A stretch of 10,285 bases of DNA from Nitrospirota bacterium (GTDB taxonomy: Bacteria; Nitrospirota; Nitrospiria; JACQBZ01): contig JACQHO010000010.1 of NCBI GenBank assembly GCA_016198945.1, forward strand, positions 1 through 10,285. The letters are read 5' to 3'. Within the stretch, counting starts at the first letter, position 1. Each line of letters opens with the position of its first letter. The position numbers and the translations under genes are program-made. The notes beneath the pieces are model-generated. The model searched no databases. It saw only the letters and a list, made by a program, of their open reading frames with translations, and was not told the DNA's origin. Of the stretch, positions 1-5,483 are shown one piece after another.

Positions 1-478
1 CCCCCGTGACCCGCGCGGCCCGCTCAAAATCCAAAATTCCCAGGTCCTCCCCGATCTCCCAGTGAGACCGGACCGGGAAATCAAACGTGGAACGTCTTCC
101 CCACTGCTTGATCTCTTTATTTTCTTTTTCGTCCCGGCCCGCCGGCACCGAATCATGCAACAGGTTCGGAAGGTCAAGAAGACGGACCTGCAACTGCTCA
201 TTCAACTCCCTCGATTGATCATCCAATTGTTTGATCCGTTCCGAGGTCTGTTTCATTTCGGCCAGTAACGAATCGGTCGGCTGGCGGTCATTCTTCAAGC
301 GGGTCATCTCCTCGGAGGCCAGGTTCCGCCGGTTCTTCAATTGATCGGCCTGAACCGTCAATCTCCGACGCTGTTCATCCAATTGAAGCAGCCCGTCCAG
401 ATCGTGCGTCTGCCCGCGTTCCGTCATCTTTTGCCGGACCCGCTCCTTGTTCTCTCGAATGTACCGAAGATCCAACAT
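1..478 (-). CDS. serS: Seryl-tRNA synthetase, N-terminal 159 residues (partial, runs off the left edge)
   Basis: Class II aminoacyl-tRNA synthetase that charges tRNA-Ser (and tRNA-Sec where present) in the cytoplasm. Reading the minus strand from the ATG at 478-476 gives an open frame of 159 codons with no stop up to the window edge. It begins MLDLRYIRENKERVRQKM, the usual SerS opening. Residues about 30-100 are rich in K, E, R, Q and L, as expected for the long antiparallel coiled-coil arm that grips the tRNA-Ser variable arm. The following PNLLHDSVPAGRDEKENKE stretch (about 104-122) and the HWEIGEDLGILDFERAARVTG stretch (139-159) match the conserved linker and entry to the catalytic core. 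Motifs 1-3 lie outside the window. The start is fixed by the family N-terminus; the Shine-Dalgarno is weak. The gene is transcribed divergently from the SUMF1-fold pair, from a promoter at 536-564. Identity is firm even though only the first third is present. Confidence 0.95.
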   Translation of the reverse strand, partial: MLDLRYIRENKERVRQKMTERGQTHDLDGLLQLDEQRRRLTVQADQLKNRRNLASEEMTRLKNDRQPTDSLLAEMKQTSERIKQLDDQSRELNEQLQVRLLDLPNLLHDSVPAGRDEKENKEIKQWGRRSTFDFPVRSHWEIGEDLGILDFERAARVTG

Positions 479-505
479 GAGGCCTGCTCGATTCTGGTTC
501 GAAGG

Positions 506-529
506 TTCCGAATTTATCCGGGTTCGGAA
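506..529. repeat. Short inverted repeat in the serS leader
   Basis: TTCCGAA (506-512) and TTCGGAA (523-529) are perfect 7-base complements separated by 10 bases. The same stretch can be read as a direct repeat: GGTTCCGAATTT (504-515) and GGTTCGGAATTT (521-532) differ at one of 12 bases. It lies just downstream of the predicted serS transcription start, so it could form a small leader hairpin or be a protein-binding dyad. Function is unknown. Confidence 0.4.
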
Positions 530-535
530 TTTGGA

Positions 536-564
536 ACTCTAACATGGGCCTGTAAATTAGTCAA
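536..564 (-). promoter_or_regulatory. Predicted sigma70-type promoter of serS
   Basis: On the minus strand a TTGACT -35 box (plus-strand 559-564) and a TAGAGT -10 box (536-541) are separated by exactly 17 bases. They match the consensus at 5 of 6 and 4 of 6 positions. Initiation would fall near 529, leaving a leader of about 50 bases before the serS ATG at 478. The outer end of the -35 box overlaps the dyad at 563-583. Confidence 0.65.
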
Positions 565-583
565 TACCGCCCACGACGGTATT
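563..583. promoter_or_regulatory. Operator-like inverted repeat between divergent promoters
   Basis: AATACCG (563-569) and CGGTATT (577-583) form a perfect 7-bp dyad around a 7-base spacer. The dyad overlaps the outer two bases of the serS -35 box and lies about 17 bases upstream of the -35 box of the SUMF1-fold gene, a plausible position for a shared regulator. A second palindrome, CCGCC-T-GGCGG (585-595), follows directly. Because of this, ATACCGCC-like units recur at an 18-base interval (564-571 and 582-589). No regulator is identified. Confidence 0.4.
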
Positions 584-600
584 ACCGCCTGGCGGGGCCC

Positions 601-629
601 TTGACGGCCCTGGAATTCCTTGTTATTAT
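601..629 (+). promoter_or_regulatory. Predicted sigma70-type promoter of the SUMF1-fold gene pair
   Basis: TTGACG (601-606) and TATTAT (624-629) are separated by 17 bases and each matches the consensus at 5 of 6 positions. Transcription would begin near 636, giving a leader of about 65 bases before the ATG at 702. It faces away from the serS promoter, and the two -35 boxes are 36 bases apart. Confidence 0.65.
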
Positions 630-701
630 GGGCATCCACTTTGTCATTGAGTCGAGCCCATCAATACCCTTGTTCACATACGCAGCTCCCGCAAACCTCG
701 G

Positions 702-1508
702 ATGGGACGCCGTTCATTATTAAGACTCCTCCGATTCGTGATCCTGTTTTTCTTGTGGACCGGAAGCAGCGCGCAGGAGGCCTGGGCCATACCCGGACCC
801 CCATCCGCCTCAACAGCGCCGAAAGAGATGGTCTCGATCCCGGAAGGGCCTTTTATCATGGGTTCGGATGCACGGTGGCCGGACGAAGGACCGACGCATA
901 CCGTCTATCTGGAAGGTTTCTATCTTGACAAATTCGAGGTGACGAACGCCCGGTACAAAAAATTCGTCGATGCCACCGGCCGCCCTGCTCCCATGGACTG
1001 GTCGGGCAACACCCATTCTCCCGACCTTGCCGACCACCCGGTCATTTTTGTCACATGGTATGATGCCAATGACTACTGTCACTGGATGGACAAGCGTCTG
1101 GCCACCGACATGGAATGGGAAAAAGCGGCTCGGGGCGCCAACGGACGATGGTTCCCGTGGGGAAACGACTTCGACGCGAAGAAGGCCAACGTCCCCCAGT
1201 TGAAACTGGGCGGGACGACCCCGGTCGGGAAATTTCCGCAGGGCAACAGTCCCTATGGCGTCGCGGACATGTCCGGAAATGTCTGGGAATGGACGTCAAG
1301 CTGGTACAAAGCCTATCCTGGAAACAGGCGGCCGACCGAAAATTATGGAGAAAAATACCGCGTGCTGAAGGGGGGATCCTGGATTAATTGCTCCGGATAT
1401 CGTTGCGGCATCAGCGCCCCCAATTTCAACCGCAGTTTTTTCAATCCGGGGACGAAGAATAACGGGTTTGGTTTTCGATGCGCCAAATCACTTTCCACCT
1501 CTCCCTGA
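702..1508 (+). CDS. Secreted SUMF1/FGE-fold protein with a CX4C pair near the active-site position
   Basis: A 268-residue protein of the formylglycine-generating-enzyme (SUMF1, C-type-lectin-like) superfamily. It opens with a signal peptide: MGRRSLLRLLR, a hydrophobic core at about 12-23, and a probable cleavage after AWA (27-29). The family landmarks follow in order: MVSIPEGPFIMGSD (43-55), FYLDKFEVTNARYKKFVD (73-90), KRLATDMEWEKAARG (131-145, with A where P is usual), PWGNDFD (152-158), SPYGVADMSGNVWEWT (183-198), GGSW (224-227) and GFGFRC (255-260). True FGEs oxidise a sulfatase cysteine using two cysteines five residues apart. Here Cys230 and Cys235 have that spacing but sit one residue further from GGSW than I recall for human FGE. 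Catalysis is therefore possible but unproven; many bacterial members are binding or structural proteins. No sulfatase gene is in view. ATG 702 is the only plausible in-frame start after the stop at 648-650; there is no clear Shine-Dalgarno. The neighbour 20 bases downstream is a paralogue. Confidence 0.85.
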   Translation: MGRRSLLRLLRFVILFFLWTGSSAQEAWAIPGPPSASTAPKEMVSIPEGPFIMGSDARWPDEGPTHTVYLEGFYLDKFEVTNARYKKFVDATGRPAPMDWSGNTHSPDLADHPVIFVTWYDANDYCHWMDKRLATDMEWEKAARGANGRWFPWGNDFDAKKANVPQLKLGGTTPVGKFPQGNSPYGVADMSGNVWEWTSSWYKAYPGNRRPTENYGEKYRVLKGGSWINCSGYRCGISAPNFNRSFFNPGTKNNGFGFRCAKSLSTSP

Positions 1509-1528
1509 AGAAAGGATGTCGTTCACCC

Positions 1529-2335
1529 ATGATCTGTGCGCTTAAGCGATCCATCGGATTATTTCTTTGCCTGGCGTTTTTCACGGGATGTCCCAAGGAC
1601 CAGACCCCGCCCGAGGGCATGGTTCTGATTCCGGCCGGTGAATTTCTGATGGGGAGCGACAAAGTGGACACGGAAGGGAAGGGCGCCGAGTTCGGAACGG
1701 TCAAACCCTGGTATCTGGATGAGCATCCCCAGCACAAGGTGTTGCTCCCGAACTACTTCATCGATAAATTCGAAGTCACCCATGCCGCCTATCAGCAGTT
1801 TGTGGACGCCACAGGTTCCCGTCCGCCGGAGAACTGGCCGTCCGGAAAGATTCCGTCCGGACGGGAAAATCTTCCCGTCACCTCCGTCAATTGGTATGAT
1901 GCGGAACGATTCTGCCGATGGGCCGGAAAACGCCTGCCCACGGAGGCCGAATGGGAAAAAGCCGCGCGGGGCACGGACGGTCGGGACTATCCCTGGGGCA
2001 ATGAGTTCGACAGCACCAAGGCCAACACGGGTGATACCGGCGTGGGCGATCTTTCCCCTGTCGGAACGTACGAGGCCGGCAAAAGCCCTTACGGCGTATA
2101 CGATATGTCGGGAAACGCCTGGGAATGGACCGCCGACTGGTATAAACCCTACCCCGGCTCCGACTACGTCAGCGAAACCTTTGGAGAAAAATTTAAGATC
2201 CTCCGGGGAAGCAGCTGGGGCGGCATGGGCCATTATGCCATTCCTTATTTCTACCGGACCTCGTACCGGTTTTATGCGAATGCCGAAGGCGCCTTTCCCG
2301 ATGCCGGCTTCCGCTGCGCACGGAATTTGAAATAA
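1529..2335 (+). CDS. SUMF1/FGE-fold lipoprotein lacking the FGE active-site cysteines
   Basis: A tandem paralogue of the upstream gene, also 268 residues from ATG 1529. I prefer this start to ATG 1478, which would overlap the previous gene by 31 bases, because 1529 gives a compact lipoprotein signal: MICALKRSIGLFLCLAFFTGC with the lipidated cysteine at 21. AAAGGA (1510-1515) is a rather distant Shine-Dalgarno. Position +2 after the Cys is Pro, not Asp, so outer-membrane sorting is likely in a Gram-negative cell. SUMF1 landmarks: MVLIPAGEFLMGSD (31-44), YFIDKFEVTHAAYQQFVD (76-93), KRLPTEAEWEKAARG (134-148), YPWGNEFD (154-161), SPYGVYDMSGNAWEWT (186-201) and AGFRCARNLK at the end. The usual GGSW is GSSW (227-230), and the 30 residues after it contain no cysteine, so formylglycine-generating activity is unlikely. 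A binding, scaffold or envelope role is inferred. It is probably co-transcribed with the upstream gene. Confidence 0.85.
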   Translation: MICALKRSIGLFLCLAFFTGCPKDQTPPEGMVLIPAGEFLMGSDKVDTEGKGAEFGTVKPWYLDEHPQHKVLLPNYFIDKFEVTHAAYQQFVDATGSRPPENWPSGKIPSGRENLPVTSVNWYDAERFCRWAGKRLPTEAEWEKAARGTDGRDYPWGNEFDSTKANTGDTGVGDLSPVGTYEAGKSPYGVYDMSGNAWEWTADWYKPYPGSDYVSETFGEKFKILRGSSWGGMGHYAIPYFYRTSYRFYANAEGAFPDAGFRCARNLK

Positions 2336-2370
2336 AGGAACGCCCGGTTTGACGTCCGAAGAAATAAGGG

Positions 2371-2400
2371 TTGACAATTCTCGGTGAGATCGGCTATAGT
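2371..2400 (+). promoter_or_regulatory. Predicted strong sigma70-type promoter of rho
   Basis: A perfect TTGACA -35 box (2371-2376) is followed after 18 bases by TATAGT (2395-2400, 5 of 6). It begins 35 bases after the stop codon of the lipoprotein gene, and no convincing terminator hairpin lies between them, so some read-through into rho is possible. Predicted initiation near 2407 leaves a leader of about 315 bases before the rho ATG at 2722. Confidence 0.75.
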
Positions 2401-2406
2401 GTTTCC

Positions 2407-2721
2407 CATAACGGCGTGCACACCTCAAGGTCATTTCTTCTAAAGGGCAACTAACCAGGACATCTCATCCTAATTATTGTTGAATGCGCAGCACGAATTA
2501 GAGGCGGCCCCGACTCGATCCGACTGAATGATCCTGCACAACGTTACTCTCACCCAGTGTAACAGACTGCTTCTTTAATTAGCCGACTTGGATGAAGAGA
2601 CTGTCGAACCCAATACCCTAAACCCAAAAAGCCGTACGACACTTTTTATCAAACATCCCAACCGATCGCCCGCATGGCGATGAGCGAGATGGATATGACC
2701 GATGACGTTAAGGAGAACCGG
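2407..2721 (+). promoter_or_regulatory. Long rho leader with hairpin, possible short uORF and C-rich tract
   Basis: This stretch holds no confident gene. Three elements can be seen. First, a hairpin at 2470-2501: CTAATT pairs with AATTAG, then a 2x2 internal loop, then TGTTG pairs with CAGCA (one G-U) around a 6-base loop. Second, a 16-codon frame, ATG 2528 to TAA 2576-2578 (MILHNVTLTQCNRLLL), overlapping a weaker stem GTTAC/GTAAC (2543-2563) that is followed by CTTCTTT; it has no good Shine-Dalgarno. Third, a tract at 2611-2673 with 24 C and 6 G, the compositional bias of Rho-utilisation sites. Rho is known to control its own transcription through its leader in Escherichia coli; the same here is an inference. 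Confidence 0.5.
2710..2715 (+). promoter_or_regulatory. Shine-Dalgarno that fixes the rho start
   Basis: AAGGAG at 2710-2715 lies six bases before ATG 2722. The longer in-frame possibility from ATG 2674, which would add 16 residues, has no Shine-Dalgarno. The family N-terminus (MNLQELK) also begins at 2722. Confidence 0.8.
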
Positions 2722-3969
2722 ATGAATCTTCAAGAATTAAAGGTAAAGGACATCGGGGAATTAAACGATGTGGCGAAAGACCTGAAAATTGACGGGGCCA
2801 GCAACCTCCGAAAACAGGAATTGATTTTCGCGATTCTCCAGGCCCAGTCCGAGAAAAACGGGGTCATCTACGGGGAAGGCGTCCTCGAAACCCTGCCGGA
2901 CGGCTTCGGATTTCTCCGCGCGCCGGATTACAACTATCTGCCGGGTCCCGACGATATCTACATCTCGCCCTCCCAGATCCGCCGCTTCAATCTCCGAACC
3001 GGCGATATTGTTTCGGGCCAGATCCGTCCGCCCAAAGAAGGCGAGCGGTACTTTGCCCTCTTGAAAGTTGAAAAGGTCAATTTTGAGGATCCTGAAGCGG
3101 CGCGGGATAAAATCCTGTTTGACAACCTCACCCCCCTTTATCCGGAAGAAAAGATTCGACTGGAGCATGATCCGCAGGAACTCTCGACGCGGGTCATGGA
3201 ACTGATCACCCCGATCGGCAAAGGACAGCGCGGCTTGATCGTGGCCTCCCCCCGAACCGGCAAGACGGTCCTGCTGCAGAATATCGCGAAAGCCGTCTTA
3301 TCCAACCATCCGGAAATCACCCTGATCGTTCTCTTGATCGACGAGCGCCCCGAAGAGGTGACGGACTGGCAGCGCCAGGTAAAGGCAGAAGTGGTCAGCT
3401 CCACCTTTGACGAACCCGCGCAGCGTCATGCGCAGGTGGCCGAAATGGTTCTGGAAAAAGCGAAACGCCTGGTCGAGCACAAACGCGACGTCGTGATCCT
3501 GCTCGACAGTGTCACCCGTCTGGCCCGGGCCTACAACTCCATCATCCCGCCGAGCGGCAAGGTCCTGTCGGGCGGACTGGATGCCAACGCCCTCCAACGC
3601 CCCAAGCGTTTCTTCGGCTCGGCCCGAAACATCGAACACGGCGGAAGCCTGACGATCATGGCCACGGCCCTGGTGGACACCGGCAGCCGGATGGACGATG
3701 TCATCTTTGAAGAGTTCAAGGGAACGGGAAATATGGAAGTCCATCTCGACCGGAAACTGGCCGACAAGCGCGTCTTCCCCTCGATCGATATCAACCAGTC
3801 CGGAACACGGAAGGAGGAACTCCTGGTCGAACGGGAGGACCTCAACAAGATGTGGATCCTGCGGAAGGTGTTAAGCCCCCTCTCGACCATTGAGAGCATG
3901 GAATTCTTGATCGATAAAATCAAGAACACGAAAACCAACAAAGAGTTTCTCGAATCCATGAACAAGTAG
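2722..3969 (+). CDS. rho: Transcription termination factor Rho
   Basis: A hexameric RNA-dependent ATPase and translocase that ends transcription on untranslated C-rich RNA. The product is 415 residues from ATG 2722, close to the E. coli length. Domains: the N-terminal helical Rho_N region (1-50, MNLQELKVKDIGELNDVAKDL), then the OB-fold primary RNA-binding domain (about 51-115, with DGFGFLR, GPDDIYISPSQIRRFNLRTGD and IRPPKEGERYFALLKV), then the RecA-like motor. Walker A is SPRTGKT with the catalytic Lys at about 181. Walker B is VVILLDS with Asp at about 262. The ERPEEVTD, GGLDANALQRPKRFFGSARNIE and TGNMEVHLDRKLADKRVFPSIDI segments match the conserved Q- and R-loop region. There is no insertion, unlike the long actinobacterial forms. 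It sits alone behind its own promoter and long leader. A further promoter lies downstream before rpmE, so it may be mainly monocistronic. Confidence 0.98.
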   Translation: MNLQELKVKDIGELNDVAKDLKIDGASNLRKQELIFAILQAQSEKNGVIYGEGVLETLPDGFGFLRAPDYNYLPGPDDIYISPSQIRRFNLRTGDIVSGQIRPPKEGERYFALLKVEKVNFEDPEAARDKILFDNLTPLYPEEKIRLEHDPQELSTRVMELITPIGKGQRGLIVASPRTGKTVLLQNIAKAVLSNHPEITLIVLLIDERPEEVTDWQRQVKAEVVSSTFDEPAQRHAQVAEMVLEKAKRLVEHKRDVVILLDSVTRLARAYNSIIPPSGKVLSGGLDANALQRPKRFFGSARNIEHGGSLTIMATALVDTGSRMDDVIFEEFKGTGNMEVHLDRKLADKRVFPSIDINQSGTRKEELLVEREDLNKMWILRKVLSPLSTIESMEFLIDKIKNTKTNKEFLESMNK

Positions 3970-4027
3970 CCCGCCGCCCTTCCCGCCCTGAATCGAACAT
4001 CCCAAGCCTTTTCGATTTCCGGACGCG

Positions 4028-4050
4028 CTGTTTCTAAACAGGGTCTTTTC
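4028..4050 (+). terminator. Weak candidate terminator after rho
   Basis: CTGTT (4028-4032) and AACAG (4037-4041) pair around a four-base loop, followed by GG and then TCTTTTC. The stem is short and AT-rich, and the T-tract is interrupted, so this is a weak intrinsic terminator at best. The T-tract overlaps the predicted -35 box of rpmE. No better hairpin was seen between 3970 and 4080. Confidence 0.3.
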
Positions 4051-4074
4051 ACAAGCCGTTTAAAATGTTATAAT
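4046..4074 (+). promoter_or_regulatory. Predicted extended -10 promoter of the rpmE-prfA-prmC-murA-his run
   Basis: A perfect TATAAT (4069-4074) is preceded by TG at 4066-4067, giving the extended -10 pattern TGNTATAAT. A weaker -35 match, TTTTCA (4046-4051, 4 of 6), is spaced by 17 bases. Initiation would fall near 4081, about 54 bases before the rpmE ATG. No other comparable promoter was seen before hisB. Confidence 0.7.
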
Positions 4075-4118
4075 GTTTCGTTTCATGGAAACCGATGCGC
4101 ATAAAACCGAATTGAAAC

Positions 4119-4124
4119 AGGAGG
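4119..4124 (+). promoter_or_regulatory. Shine-Dalgarno of rpmE
   Basis: AGGAGG at 4119-4124 is a perfect core, 10 bases before ATG 4135. It is the strongest ribosome binding site in the window, fitting a highly expressed ribosomal protein. Confidence 0.75.
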
Positions 4125-4134
4125 ACCAAATAAA

Positions 4135-4335
4135 ATGAAAGCAGGGATTCACCCGGCATATGAAGCGACCACCATCACCTGTGCCTGCGGAAACGCCATC
4201 AAAACCCGCTCGACTCGAAAGGACATCCACGTCGAAATCTGCTCCGCCTGCCATCCGTATTTTACGGGAACGCAGAAGCTGATCGACACGGAAGGCCGCG
4301 TTGAACGGTTCCGGAAAAAGTACAAAAAGAAATAA
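4135..4335 (+). CDS. rpmE: Ribosomal protein bL31, zinc-binding type
   Basis: A small protein of the large ribosomal subunit, located at the central protuberance and bridging towards the small subunit. The 66-residue product begins MKAGIHPAYEATTITCACGN and carries all four zinc-ligand cysteines in the classical arrangement: Cys16 and Cys18 (CAC), Cys37 and Cys40 (CSAC). It continues with the family signature HPYFTGTQK and ends in a basic RFRKKYKKK tail. It is therefore the zinc (C+) form rather than the cysteine-free form that many bacteria use under zinc starvation; no second copy is in view. It lies 165 bases after rho with its own promoter and strong ribosome binding site, and 30 bases before prfA. 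Confidence 0.97.
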   Translation: MKAGIHPAYEATTITCACGNAIKTRSTRKDIHVEICSACHPYFTGTQKLIDTEGRVERFRKKYKKK

Positions 4336-4365
4336 ACTCGAATTCGGCCGAAGCGGCCCCCCGAT

Positions 4366-5469
4366 ATGATGATGACGACCCATGATCAGATCCTGCTCCA
4401 AAAGCTGGAGTCGATCCTCGATAAATTCGAGAGCCTGACCCGATCGCTGAGCGATCCCCAGGTCATCTCCGAGCCGACTCAATTCCAGCGCCTGGCCAAG
4501 GAGCGCGCCGAGATTGAGGAGGTCGTTGAGACCTCTCAACGGTACATGGCCGTCCTCAAGGAAATCGAGGCCACGGAAGAAATGCTGCGCGACGCCCTGT
4601 CCGAGCCCGGCCTGCGGGAAATGGCCGAAAACGAGCACCGGGATCTTCTGTCGAGCAAGGACCGGCTGGAACACCGGCTCAAGCTCCTGCTGTTGCCCAA
4701 AGACCCGCGCGACGACAAAAACACCATTCTGGAAATTCGGGCCGGCACGGGCGGCGATGAGGCCGCGCTCTTCGCGGCCGAGCTATTCCGGATGTACACA
4801 CGATTTGCCGAGACCCGCCGGTGGCGTGTTGAAATCATGAGCTCCAGCCCGACGGGGATCGGCGGTTTAAAGGAAGTCATCGCCGTGATCGAAGGGAAAG
4901 GCGCCTACCGATGCTTGAAATTTGAAAGCGGCGTCCATCGGGTGCAACGGGTCCCGGTGACCGAAGCGGGCGGCCGCATCCATACGTCGGCCGTCACCGT
5001 GGCGGTACTCCCGGAAGCGGAAGAGGTGGACATTTCAATCGATCCCGGCGATCTCCGGATCGATACCTTCTGTTCCTCCGGGCCGGGGGGTCAGGGCGTC
5101 AACACCACCCATTCGGCCGTCCGGATCACCCATATCCCGACCGGCACGGTGGTGAGCTGTCAGGACGAACGATCCCAACTCAAAAACAGGACGAAGGCCA
5201 TGCGGGTGCTCCGCTCCCGTCTTCTGGAGGTGGAAAAGAGCCGCCAGGAGGCCGAAACGGCCAAAACGCGGAAATCCCAGGTGGGCACGGGGGACCGCAG
5301 CGAGAAAATCCGCACGTACAATTTCCCGCAGAATCGAGTGACCGATCACCGGATCGGTTTGACCTTGCACCGTCTGACCCAGGTCCTCGAAGGGGATCTG
5401 GACGAAATGATCGAGGCCCTGATTGCGGCCGATCAGGCCGACCGTCTCAACACCGTGATGACCTCCTGA
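4366..5469 (+). CDS. prfA: Peptide chain release factor 1 (RF1)
   Basis: Recognises UAA and UAG in the ribosomal A site and triggers release of the finished peptide. The 367-residue product has the helical domain 1 (about 1-110), an ILEIRAGTGGDEAALFAAELFRMY segment and the GVHRVQRVP segment. The tripeptide at 197-199 is PVT, the PxT codon-recognition motif of RF1 rather than the SPF of RF2. The catalytic loop SSGPGGQGVNTTHSAVR places the GGQ glutamine at about 243. The C-terminal part (TGDRSEKIRTYNFPQNRVTDHRIG) is also typical. The start is a run of three ATG codons (4366, 4369, 4372) without a clear Shine-Dalgarno, so it is uncertain by up to two residues. A small GGCCG/CGGCC stem-loop (4346-4358) lies just upstream. 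The GGQ glutamine is the expected substrate of the next gene product, PrmC. Confidence 0.97.
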   Translation: MMMTTHDQILLQKLESILDKFESLTRSLSDPQVISEPTQFQRLAKERAEIEEVVETSQRYMAVLKEIEATEEMLRDALSEPGLREMAENEHRDLLSSKDRLEHRLKLLLLPKDPRDDKNTILEIRAGTGGDEAALFAAELFRMYTRFAETRRWRVEIMSSSPTGIGGLKEVIAVIEGKGAYRCLKFESGVHRVQRVPVTEAGGRIHTSAVTVAVLPEAEEVDISIDPGDLRIDTFCSSGPGGQGVNTTHSAVRITHIPTGTVVSCQDERSQLKNRTKAMRVLRSRLLEVEKSRQEAETAKTRKSQVGTGDRSEKIRTYNFPQNRVTDHRIGLTLHRLTQVLEGDLDEMIEALIAADQADRLNTVMTS

Positions 5470-5483
5470 TCTCTTCCCACGGG

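Noticed and set aside
479..535. T-box or other riboswitch in the serS leader
   Set aside because: The predicted leader is only about 50 bases, too short for a T-box, and no T-box consensus was seen.
62..604. Plus-strand small open frames near the left edge (62-268, 341-604)
   Set aside because: The first lies wholly, and the second mostly, opposite serS, whose identity is clear on the minus strand. The second then runs on through the serS promoter region.
1478..1528. Upstream start for the lipoprotein gene at ATG 1478
   Set aside because: It would overlap the previous gene by 31 bases and put 17 polar residues before a signal sequence that is complete from ATG 1529.
1559..2434. Minus-strand open frame of 291 codons opposite the SUMF1-fold lipoprotein gene
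   Set aside because: It mirrors the codon structure of the recognised plus-strand gene, runs through the rho promoter and matches no known family.
2674..2721. Upstream start for rho at ATG 2674
   Set aside because: No Shine-Dalgarno precedes it, whereas AAGGAG lies six bases before ATG 2722 where the family N-terminus begins.
4346..4358. GGCCG-AAG-CGGCC stem-loop between rpmE and prfA as a terminator
   Set aside because: It is followed by C residues, not T, and sits within a 30-base gap of a likely operon. At most it could affect prfA initiation.
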